From positions 62,001-126,000 of the forward strand of contig MU867121.1 in assembly GCA_033725935.1 (NCBI GenBank): a stretch of DNA of 64,000 nt, written 5' to 3'. Shown here in pieces: positions 37,952-48,400 of the stretch. Source of the DNA: Cladorrhinum sp. PSN259 (taxonomy: Eukaryota; Ascomycota; Sordariomycetes; Sordariales; Podosporaceae). Below the pieces are notes generated by a model that was not told the origin of the DNA, searched no databases, and saw only the letters and a program-made list of their open reading frames with translations. A program made the translations under genes and the position numbers. The first letter of the stretch is position 1. Each line of letters begins with the position of its first letter.

Positions 37952-37961
37952 NNNNNNNNNN
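37952..37961. other. Assembly gap of ten N
   Basis: Ten consecutive N mark a join of unknown true length. Both sides are low complexity (G and A runs on the left, a C/G palindrome on the right), so orientation and distance across the join should not be trusted. Confidence 1.
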
Positions 37962-38044
37962 TTTTAATCTTCTTTAATATTCTTGCGTGTTTTTGAACTT
38001 AAATTTGGGGATAACCCAACGCCTTTCTCACACCCCCGGCTACA

Positions 38045-38082
38045 CCCCCCCCCCCCCCCCCCCCCGGGGGGGGGGGGGGGGG
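38045..38082. repeat. C21G17 homopolymer palindrome
   Basis: Twenty-one cytosines are followed at once by seventeen guanines, forming a near-perfect palindrome 83 bases after the N gap. A natural origin is possible but a read-joining artefact at an inverted overlap is more likely. Confidence 0.85.
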
Positions 38083-38375
38083 ATAGCGAACTGGGGATAA
38101 TAAAAGTCAATCTTAAGAAAAATAAAACCACCACGTGCACCGGATTTCGAAACCTGGTATTAGGGGAGACTTTCAAACTTCCACCCCACCCCTTTTTTTC
38201 TGAAAAGAAACAGTTCATCAAGAAGGGAGGTGACATGATCCCCCCCCCCCCCGTTCCTGTTTGGTGTGCCACTTTCAACATTTCAGGGTCCGAAAGGGGC
38301 GATTTCTTTTCGGGAAGCTTTACACTACGAGTTGCGCAAACGTGGGGGGTTGACCATGTGCCTGCAACCACCGCA

Positions 38376-38562
38376 AGTGATTGGGTGCGGACTACAGACG
38401 CGTCGGGCAGGAGCCGTTTGACTTTTGGCAGAACAACTGTTTGTTTCGCGGCATTCCGGGACCTGGCGGAAAGTTGGGGTTCGCTCAGAGGGGATAATCC
38501 AGGTGACTTGTTGCTTATTGCTGAGCCGCAGGCTACCGGACGCATCCGTAGTCACCCGATGG
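38376..38562. repeat. Imperfect inverted repeat pair of about 40 bp
   Basis: The left arm (about 38376-38420, ATTGGGTGCGGACTAC onward) and the reverse complement of the right arm (about 38520-38562, ATCGGGTGACTACGG onward) share GGGTG, ACTAC and a GCGTC core, roughly two thirds identity over about 40 bases with one 3-base gap. The loop is about 100 bases. This resembles a small MITE-like or decayed element, but no target-site duplication was established. Confidence 0.4.
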
Positions 38563-41500
38563 GAAGGGTGGATATTTTGCCACACTAGAAGAGGGGAAAT
38601 GCCATATCTCCATCCCTGGAATTGGCGAGCTTTCGCTTGCCGTGATGTTTCCGCTTCCAATTGCGAAAATGGGTGAAAAATAACGAAATGCAAAAGCAAA
38701 CATCAGATATCACATATGAAAACATAACAGACTGGAGCAAAAGACACTTTCCCCTGGACGCATCGTGAAACCCTGTGGAATTAACAAATGTTGTGGCACC
38801 TGATTGGTGGTTAAACCGATTTGCAGCACAGTAGCGTCCCGCAGCACCGGAAAGTGGAGATCCAAGCCCACCAAGAAAAGGCCAGGCCTGGATCACCTGG
38901 TTGCCTCCTGTCTGCGATATTTCTGAATAGCCTTGACGTTTGCTTTTCACATCATCAACTTCTTCATATCTCCGGCTGCTCTACCCCAGCCTCCGCGGAC
39001 TTAGCGTCTTATCAACAAGTCCTAGTGCAATTAACCAAAGCATCGGTTGCACGGTGGGAGTTGTGACCCTGGAGAAGGCCTCAAGATGGCATCACTGGCC
39101 AGCGAAATATCTGTTGTACTGAGTGATCGTGATCTGCCAGGAGATGTTGCTTTTCCCGGCTCACAGCATCTCTGCGTTCCATCCCTCTTGTCCTCTGTCT
39201 GTTCTCTCCACAACTCACTCTCCACAACTCACTCTGCAAAATGCCATCCCTGCCAATTCGACATCTCATTGCTTGGTGTACAGGGTCCACATAGTCACGA
39301 GACGGCTGGACAAACGTCCAATTTCCGGAGATTCCCTGAAGCTGGAGAAGCCCTTGACCTTGACGCACTCATCGGTTCCAAGCCCACGGCTTCATGGCAA
39401 ACATAAACCTGGGGGAACGCGACATTGCACGGCACCCCCGTGCCTGAGAGAGTGACCCAATTCGGCAGGAGAGAGTAGAACTGATCGAACCATCGGGTCA
39501 ACAGGGCCGCTTCCGCCGACAGGCCCCCTTGGGAGGAACTCATTGAGTTGACATTCTTGTTGCTTTCCTAACTGCGTTTGGAGGGTCAAGAGCGTTTGAA
39601 GCGTTGTCCATCCTGGGCGTGGGGTGCTCATGTTGGATCATGCGAGAAATTATTGCATGAACTGGGTGACGGCCCCGAAAGGTGACAGAGCAGACGATTT
39701 GCTACAACAAAATGGAAACCCAACTAATTCACCAGAAAGGACAAAATCTGACCCAGGTATTTCTCACAAATAATACGCTGTGTCAGGACTATTAGCAGCA
39801 GGCCAGCCCTGGGGGCCAGTTCTCGAACCATTGTTGGTTGCAAATAGCTCCTGGCGTGTCTGTGGAAGCGAGAGGCTGTGATGTCGACAGCGTCCCGTGC
39901 CTGTGCCCGCAACGATGTCGCGATGCAATGAGTGTCTGCCTAAAAGTCGTTTGCTGTCAAGTCAATTGCCAAATCCTACAACAAATCTGCAAGTTTGCAA
40001 AGAGATTAGTGTGCAGTGTTATCATCACGATGTGATACCAAGCTCCCTCACACGGGCGGTTGGCAAAGTGTTGGCCCGCGGCAATCGGAATGGCCCAGCC
40101 CCGATCACGAGGATCACAGACTCCGTACGTATCACCTGCTATGCTGTCCATTCAGGACGCTCCTTGCGGCCATGTCAGCACAGCATAGCATTGCGAAGAC
40201 GGCGATTCGACAGTTGACCGACGGGCTGATTGACCTTCTGGTTGACCTTTGACTCGGCGTTGATCCAATGCTCATCTCCAGTGACACTCCATCGTGTCCA
40301 CCCATCGAGTCGGTTGGTTTGGGCTACTCTGAGGCTGTCGAATGGTGCGATTACTTGCAAGTGTAGGGAGGTTCCAGTTGCACAAGTCTTCGTCATCAGG
40401 GCAAAATGTGCAATTCATGATTGATGAGAGGCGCGCGCTCGTGATCACGGGTGACGAGCTGGATCAACATCAACCGTGGGCCGAATTGACTGGTGGATCA
40501 GCGATCCGCTGGGACCTCTGAACCTCAGACGGCGGCTTCAGGTGAAGGACGTTCCTCGGTGGCGATTTGCGGGGAAATGGCCTAGGCTCAGTCTGGCCTG
40601 AGCACCTGACTTGGTTCTGATTTCCAGGTTGTGGTTCTCTGCAGTGCTCTGGGAGAGACGGCAAGGCTTTCAGGCTGCCGCCCGTCCACATGATGGATTC
40701 ACGAAATGCCGTATTTGTGACCCTCGGAGGGAGCGCCGTTTTAGGTCACCAACGTCTTCTCGAAGACGAGCCAGAAGCGCCAGAAACGAAAAACGCTGGT
40801 TGAAAGTCTGACGCTTTCTGGCTGTCCGGCACCTTTCCCCGGCCCATTCTTGCAAGAACTGCTTTCGCCCGTTTGGGACAATGCTGCTTCTTTCGACACT
40901 GGGCGAGAAACCAACGTGACCATCATTCCTTTCCGGGTACTAGCTAAACTCTTTGGGCAAATCACGAACCCCCCTGGCTAGCAATCACCGTTTGCGAAAC
41001 GCGCATGATCTCGAGAAAGAGCCTGAACCCCACAGAGCAGCTGACTGCCCCAACCGGCTTAGTCCAATCTAAAGTGCACTAAGCCTCGTATGGCGTTATC
41101 TCAGCAAAATGCTGCCGTTTCAGGGCAAGCCCAAGTCCACTCTGGTTCCAAGGCTTTTCGGTCCGTTCGTGCGTGTATTGTTCCTGGGTCCTGACAACCC
41201 CAAACTCCCCTGCCAAATTTCAACATCAGAGTTTGTACCTCTCCTCTCTCTCTCCCTCTTGGTTCTCTGTGCAGCAAGGTCCGGAAACCATTGCACGAAT
41301 AACCCAAGGCCCGGAGTTTGACAGTGTGCAAAGGGCCCACGGACGTCCGTTTCCATTGTGTCATCAAAGAAAACCACATTTGCTTTTGTGGTCGTGTGAA
41401 CAACAAACGCCACGACACGATACCGTACGGTACGGATACGCGGTCCTTTTTCCTTTGCCGTTCCCCCCTGCAACCGCCACCAGCCCCTCGCGACCTCTCC

Positions 41501-42188
41501 CATGTCTCCCCTGTCTGGTACGCCGGGAACCTTTCTGGGCTTGTACTTTGTACCGGGAACTGAAAGCGACCAGGGTGTGGAGGTTGTGGGTACCTACGCA
41601 AAGGCAATTGATTTTATTCACCGCATCCCACGCACTCGGCCCTGGATCTCCACTCAGCTTCCCTACAATTATCCCATCCCTATACATGAACAACCGTCTC
41701 CCCACCATACACACCCTCCCTTCCTCTCCAACTCTGGTCAACAGAAACAGACCTTTTCAACAACCACCTTGGCATCTAGCAACTAGCTGCAATAGCATTG
41801 CGCAGTTGAGGAATTCGGACGACATTGCAAGCGACTCAATTAGGAGTTGCGCATAACCGACCATCATCGCCGCCGTCGATTTTCACTCGACGACCCACAA
41901 CTCGAACGAAGGAGAAAGCCCACAACACCGCGGGCCCAACCGACGAGACTTCAGCCACATCCAACAGTATTCCCAAGCCAGCTCGCAACGTCCGAGCTGA
42001 TACGAGATCGGAACCACCGATTTCAATTCCGCCATTGGTGCAGAGCAGATCCGCGCATCACCTGGATCTCAGTCTTAGTCGCCATCCAGCCAGCATCCTC
42101 AACCACGGAGTCACGAACAAGATATATCAATCTACCCTGAATATAATCCAAAACCTGCTCGAATCCTCGGGCAGCATCCACAATCATC

Positions 42189-44029
42189 ATGCCGCAGTCT
42201 TTAGAGATACCCGTCCTGACGGTGGACACCAATGTCATTCACAAGGTCGATACGGCCAACGTAGAGAACCTCTTTAGCATGTGGACAGGTGAGCTTGGCT
42301 CCGCCCCGGCCCGCTTTCGATTAAAAACTGCTAACACGACAATTTAGTCTTTGCCAGGTGTCGTGACTCAGTCGCTCACGGCAGAAGACTCGAAAATCTT
42401 TCCTGGAGGCTTTGGAACAGGGAAACGTTTTGCTGCGAAAATGGCGAAGCAGTTTACTCTTCTGCCACCAGCAGACCCCAAAACATCGACTTCTCCAGAG
42501 CCCACGGCAGCTCCTCGGACGACATCCCATCACTCTCTGGAAGTGTCGACTCGCTGGCGGACGAAGAGGCCGTTGACTTTAGCGCAGACTCGGCAACCCT
42601 CGATATAGTGCGGCCGAGGATACGAAGAGAGGACTCTTGGGGCAGTAGCCGCAGCCGCGGCCGGGAGCGACACATTACCTCGGACGAGCTTGAGAAGATG
42701 GTTGTTGATATCATGCAAGCAAAGACACCATTGGATGCTCCGCTCCCCGAGATCCCCCACTCCCCACCGATGCACGAGGAGCCTCGCAAGCCTTGCAATC
42801 CTGTTGAGAGTACACGCACAGGCTCTACTACTGATGAGGAGTCCCCACGGCAGAACTCTGCGGTCCCCTCATTCGAGTCCCTTCCATCCGAGCCTGAGCC
42901 CGAGGTGGCGTTGCCAAGACAAACCATTGTCACTCGCGGTTTCTCTCCCTCCAACCTTCCTGTTTCTCGCATCACCTCTCGTCCTGCTTCTGTTCATCAC
43001 GATATTCCTGAACCTACCGACGCTCCGGCAGCCAAGTTCGTCCAGCCTAAGAGCAAGGCAAAGTTCGCTTTTGGAGCTTCTTCGGGTTCCGGTTCTGAGC
43101 AGGATTCTTACAACCCCACTAGTGAGATTGAGACGAGAAAGCAGCCCGTGGTCCAGGCTAAGGGCAAGATGTTCACGATTGGCAACTCTTCGGACGAGGA
43201 CGGCTCTTTGAAGGTTCCTCCCCAGCACTTGCCAAGAAGCTCAGCGCTGGCCAGTGTGCAGAAGAAGACAGCTTCATTCAATAAAGAGGTTGTGACACAG
43301 ACCTTCGAGTCCTCTGCGATCAGCGACGCTGAAGATTCCGACTCAGACTTTGTTGACGAGAGCGCGATTGACGATGAGGATGATGATGATGATGACTGGG
43401 AAGAGGAGTCGGCAGAGGAGAGCGGCAGGTCCAGTTTGGAGGAAAAGATCAACTTCAAACGTGTCGACTCGTCCGCCAACCTGACTTCAAGGCGCTCCTT
43501 GATCACTCTCGCACTTGCGAGCAACTCCCAGCAGGCATACAACCCCCGCCTTCAGAAGCTCAACAATACCGCTTCCCAATCGACCTCGGCCCTCCCTCGC
43601 ACCAGGGCCACTCTTAATGGCCCTTCAATCGTCGCCTCACCAAATGACTCAGACGATGCCCCCTTGATGATGAAGAGAGGCAGCGCACGTCCGGGCCCCC
43701 CTCCTATGCGATCCATCAATGAAATCCCTCGTTCCACTGCCCAGCCCATCACCGTCACTGCTTCCGCCATGCACTACCAGGCAGCCCTTTCCCCAAGGAC
43801 TACACGCAGAAACATGCTGGCAACTGAGCTGACCGAATCCCTGCGGAGGAGTCTTCTCTGGGAACGGTCGACCAAGTCCAAGACGGCGGTGCTTAAGAGG
43901 CGCCACACATCACACGATGTTGCTAACCTGAAGGAATACCCTCAGGCACCCTGCATGAAGGGCGACGGTGATAACAACGGCAACTGGGAATACCCACCTC
44001 CCAGTGGCTATCATACCCAAGGCTGGTAA
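42189..44029 (+). CDS. GATA_AreA (DUF1752) / DUF3295 domain protein
   Basis: Exon 1 (42189-42288) and exon 2 (42348-44029) join over a 59-nt intron (donor GTGAGC, branch GCTAACAC, acceptor AATTTAG) to encode 593 aa. The splice restores the N-terminal domain VENLFSMWTVFARC and RRLENLSWRLWNRETFC (about residues 25-65), the GATA_AreA/DUF1752 signature also present at the N-terminus of AreA-type nitrogen regulators and yeast Mks1-like proteins. The C-terminal part carries DUF3295 features: repeats AKFAFGASS and GKMFTIGNSS, an acidic tract (DDEDDDDDDWEEESAEES) and RRNMLATELTESLRRSLLWE at 520-539. No GATA zinc finger is present, so DNA binding is not supported. A role in nitrogen or stress signalling is inferred only from domain company. 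The plus-strand frame upstream (41173-41856) begins at GTG and is taken as 5' UTR. Confidence 0.9.
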
Positions 44030-45445
44030 ACTGGCCAAATAACAACAACAGCAACGACTACAACAATAACAACCGCAACAATCTCATCCTTCACCACAAA
44101 ACCCACACACACACACCACCTTCCACCTTCGCACATATCGTCTTCATTACAAGATACCCAGGAGGCAGCGGCCATAGCATTTGGCAGACGGCCAATGGCT
44201 GCCGTGTACTACAACTTGAATTGGAGCATTTTTCGAGCGATTACGGTTTAACGACATATCATGCATGAACTCGGTCGGGTCTGGCGTTTGTGCTTTTTTC
44301 ACTCGGTGTACACACATTGCATTCATCAATTCGAACCCCTAATTATAATGGGAAGGGTAAAATACCTCGGGTTCGGATGGTCTTATCATGGTGTCGGTTT
44401 TGGCATTCCTGGGTGGGACCGATGGTTACAATGGGTGGCATCACTGCCTGGTATTTGTTTCTACGGGCTTTTTCTTGTTGTCTTGAACTCATTCAGCGGG
44501 GTTTTATGGTTTTCTTTTTCCTTTTTTTCTTCTTCTTTCACTCTTGTCTTTTTCTGTTTTTTTCTACCACTATGATACCACGATTTGCATCTTTTCTTTT
44601 CTCAGAAAACTGGCGGGGGAGGAAGAGTGTATGTTTAGGGCTTTGGGAGCCAGGGTGGCGAACGGCGGGGGTGGTGCGCACATGCACACAAAAAAGGAAG
44701 GGTGTGGTGATTACTTCTCTTGATTAACTCACTACTCCCTTGGTGGACTGTTGAGAGGGGAAAAAACGGATGACGGCATAACAAAACAAAACAAAAGATA
44801 AAAACTACATAGTGTGGATGGGATATAATTGGTTACTTGACACACATGAAAATAAAAAGTGGAAAATTTCAATTATTAAAATCAGATGATCCAATTGGCA
44901 AGACAGTGACCTGTAGATAGATGACACTTGATGTGACTTTCCAATTCGTGTTTTGACGAGTGATCAATGATGTCTATCTATATGATGGTCTATGATGCTA
45001 ATTCCCCAGCTTTCTTCTTCCAGGTTTCCCCAGATTTTTCCCCAGATTACTCCAGATTTTCCCCATGTTCTCCAAGCCTTGGTTTATTTTCCTCGTTTGT
45101 GCCTCCAAGAATTCCAGGTTTATCGTTTGTGCGTGTGTGTAACGCCGGAGTTACATATATCATCTGTACGTAGTTTATCTTTTTCTCGCCCCCTTTTTTC
45201 CAAATAGATGTAAAGTTTGGTACAGTAAATATTGGCAGAACCAGAGTAAAATAAAACCTGGAACCAAGACAAGAGGCTAAATTACCATGTGGCTTTTTTT
45301 TTTTTGAAGAGGGGAAAAGAGTGTCTGTGTGTCTATGTGTATGTATGTATGTATGTATGTAATAACATTGGTGTTATTATAATTATATTTGGTTGGTAGG
45401 CTATGTATTTTTGGATTGTTTAATAAAGTATCAATCGGTGTCGAT

Positions 45446-45446
<1 letters not shown>

Positions 45447-45474
<28 letters not shown>
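45447..45474. repeat. 28-base T homopolymer
   Basis: An uninterrupted thymine run, preceded by a short GTAT tetramer tract near 45340-45361. It lies in non-coding DNA. Confidence 0.95.
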
Positions 45475-45478
<4 letters not shown>

Positions 45479-48400
45479 CGAGGATATAGCAAGTGAGTGA
45501 ATGTGGTGGTAGTTTAATTAGGTAGGTTGTATATATATCTTTCTTTTGGGGTGTCCAAACGGCTTCTCTCCCCCCTTTTTTCGTATTGAATTCATAACAC
45601 AAAACTCATTAAAATCTTAGGTTTTTTTGTTTGTTTTCCTTGGTAGAAAAAACGGTCAAGTCACGTACATGAAGGGAGAGAGAGAGAGAAAGCAAAGGAA
45701 TGGCAGGAGTTGCCGGCCAAGCAAGCAAGGAAAGACATGTGATAATTGCGTATTACATACACACACCTCCCGTGAAATAAGTAGATAGGATATACAAAAA
45801 GAGAGAGAGCCGGGAACTGAGAAAAGACAAAGAAACAATGAAACCGTAATGAATTCCTGATCAGAGAGTGGCGAAGAACGCCCCCCTCCGCTTCTCGATT
45901 GTTGTTTTTGTGTTGTTTTGTTCTTGTTCCTTTCTCCTTTATGATTGTCTTACACGTGGATTAGACCAAAATTCAAGGGTTACACCAATGAAACAGAAAC
46001 AGGAACAATAGAAATCACATTCTGATCACTATGAGGTAAGTGTGTAAGTGGTACGAGACAGCCAATGTAACGGATGATGCCGTTTTTCCTTGGAATTGAT
46101 CGACCAAGAAATCACAAGATGGCCAAGACGAACTCAAAACGTTCCTGGATCTTGTGCGTGTTTAGTGTACGTAGCTCCAGGAACCACAAGAAATATCAAT
46201 CTAGACCTCGAATTTTCTTGTTGAATTGTCTGATCTGTCTGTGACAGGTACACAAAATAAATTAGCTTCACACCATCTCTGCTTTTAACAATAAGCCAAG
46301 CGAAAAATATCACACACCACCGTACACCGGTTTTATTAGCTCGACCCCGGTACTTGAGATTTTCGGGTCCGTTCTTATGTAATTTTTCAGAATATCAAAA
46401 CCACAATTCTCTTAGCGAGCAAAAACTATCCAATTCAGTCTTGTTTTTACCCATCTTTGAGCATGTGGTTCCAGACCATCCATCGTACAAGATCCATCAA
46501 GACGACGGAATCGGTACTCATTTTCCCCTCCTCTCCGCAAAATCCAATGCCTTTGACATTGCGGGCGGGTGATACCCTACCTTACCGGGTAACATCGGGG
46601 GGTCCGGGGATTATTCGCACCCCCGTTCCCCCTCTTCTTTCCCTCCCCCCTCACTTCATATGCCTCTACCTACCGTGATACCGCATGCTTATTCCGTCCC
46701 AGCCATTGCAGTTAAGGGGCACCGGGCCGGCAAAGAGATAATAACCCCAGGGTCACGATGTCTTCTCCGCGCGCGGGGGTGGCAAAACAACACATGGACG
46801 CTCAGTTGAGCTCCTTGTTCTGAGGACCAAACGAGGGGTGAAGGGATTGAAAGCGAGGAGACAAAAACGACAGAGATCCATATCTGATGAGACGGTGTAA
46901 GACAAACCTAACCTCTTAACAGTTGGGCTGAAAGGAGGAGTTGGAGGAGGGCATAGTGGACATGCAAAGGCAGAAGCCAGATGATCTGTAAGATCTTTGA
47001 GGGTTCTTGGCGTGGAATGCTTGCTGCAAGACATCGCTCTCGCTTGTCTTCGCTTGTACGCTGATCCACCTGCTGTGTTAGAGATGATTTGCGGTTTAGA
47101 TGTGCTTGAACTCTGATAGGGCGATCGCGTTTCTTTGTTGTCGAGGACCCTTCTTCACACATGACATGAACGAGTTTTTCTTCTTTTCTCACCACCTCAC
47201 AGTACGCTAAAAGAAGGCGGTGGGCAAAATGACTGGAAGCCATTGGGTGGCTTGTTTGGTCATGAGTTCTCCCTTCGTGGTGGAGGTGCGGGATGTTTTG
47301 ACAGCTGTGTCGTGTCTTTGATCTGGTCGGGCGACGGCGGCTCCGCTTCGGGGTGGCTGCGGGAAAAGGGTGAACAACAAATGGCTTGGCCGTCTTCATC
47401 AGGGGGGATATTATGCGGCCGCCTCAAAGAAAGTGAATCGATTCGAGGCTTGTGATTCTGTTACCTGTTCTGGCTTACTATTTCTGTCAATGCTGAACAG
47501 TTCTGCATTGGCTGGCGGGCAGCGCGCTTGCTCGAGGAAATGTCGTTGCCACCAGTCCCGAGGCTGAAAGAGTGGAAGCCAATGACTGAAGATATCACCA
47601 ACGCCTCCGTTTTGGAGATTGCTATTTGATGGGAGCCATGCGAGAAACGGTCAGCCATTGCGGGGAAATTCGCAATTAGTTGATACTAAAGGCATCCTAC
47701 ACGTGGTTGAAGAGTTGGTCGGTGGCTGGTTTCGTTTTGTCGTCCTTTTCGGATTTCGTGATAAAATCAGGTTTTGTTTGGCGCGCGCGCAACCGGGGTG
47801 ACGCCATTGAGCTCCATGAGCGCCATGCGACCTGTTAGTGATATGCCCATTTTTTGGATGGCAGATATGGACCGCACTAACGGCAGGCCGGGCACTTGGA
47901 GTCGAACCTGGAAGTGTAACGGCCTGGAGGAAGGACACGACGGTTGAAGCTACAGCGATGAAACCCCTTGTTGAATTGGGACCCATACCGCTAATGCCGC
48001 CAACGTTTAGGGGCCTTTATTAGCTGATCAATCGTCGAGTGGGGATTCGGGTTTGGTGAAAATTCGCCCTGCCCAGCAGGCAACCCACACCACGAACAGA
48101 CCTCAACTGACCATCTTGCATCTAGAGTGAAACAGTCGGTGAGCTCACATAAGCCAGCCAGGGACTTTCCATTGTTGGGAGGTATCCATATCGATGTCGG
48201 GTGCCAATCGCACGATAAAGTTAATTTTCGCCAGTCTTAGCTGGATGGCGACAGGCACTTCATGAGATAGGAGAACTGGACAGAGACAGGACACGTCAGT
48301 TCGTCCCCATGACCGATGGCGCTTTCAGCCCCCTGGGCGCCGGGAATTAAAAAAAAGGCGAGATCGTATCGTGTATTGAGTTTGGGTTCTTGTGCTCCAA

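Larger units (their letters stand above)
22542..42188. other. 19.6-kb stretch without a recognisable gene
   Basis: No open frame on either strand shows a recognisable domain, and frames longer than 140 codons here are low complexity or begin at TTG/GTG. The stretch is dense in simple sequence: CACT repeats (24220-24242), (GT)n at 25147-25165 and 26291-26318, GGGGA repeats, and several long G, C, A and T runs. It includes an assembly gap (37952-37961). The last kilobase (about 41100-42188), with CT-rich tracts, is probably the promoter and 5' UTR of the GATA_AreA/DUF3295 gene. Long non-coding transcripts or very diverged genes cannot be excluded. Confidence 0.4.

Noticed and set aside
37964..38588. 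Overlapping 193- and 201-codon frames on opposite strands
   Set aside because: Both run through the C21G17 palindrome, giving poly-proline and poly-glycine, next to an assembly gap.
41173..41856. 227-codon frame upstream of the DUF3295 gene
   Set aside because: It begins at GTG, overlaps frames on both strands and sits in CT-rich promoter-like DNA.
46908..47399. 163-codon minus-strand frame
   Set aside because: It has no recognisable domain and no support from splice signals or neighbours.
47884..47945. GGAGTCGAACCTGG box resembling the reverse complement of a tRNA T-arm
   Set aside because: The flanking bases do not form a 5-bp T-stem, and no anticodon arm or 7-bp acceptor stem could be drawn.
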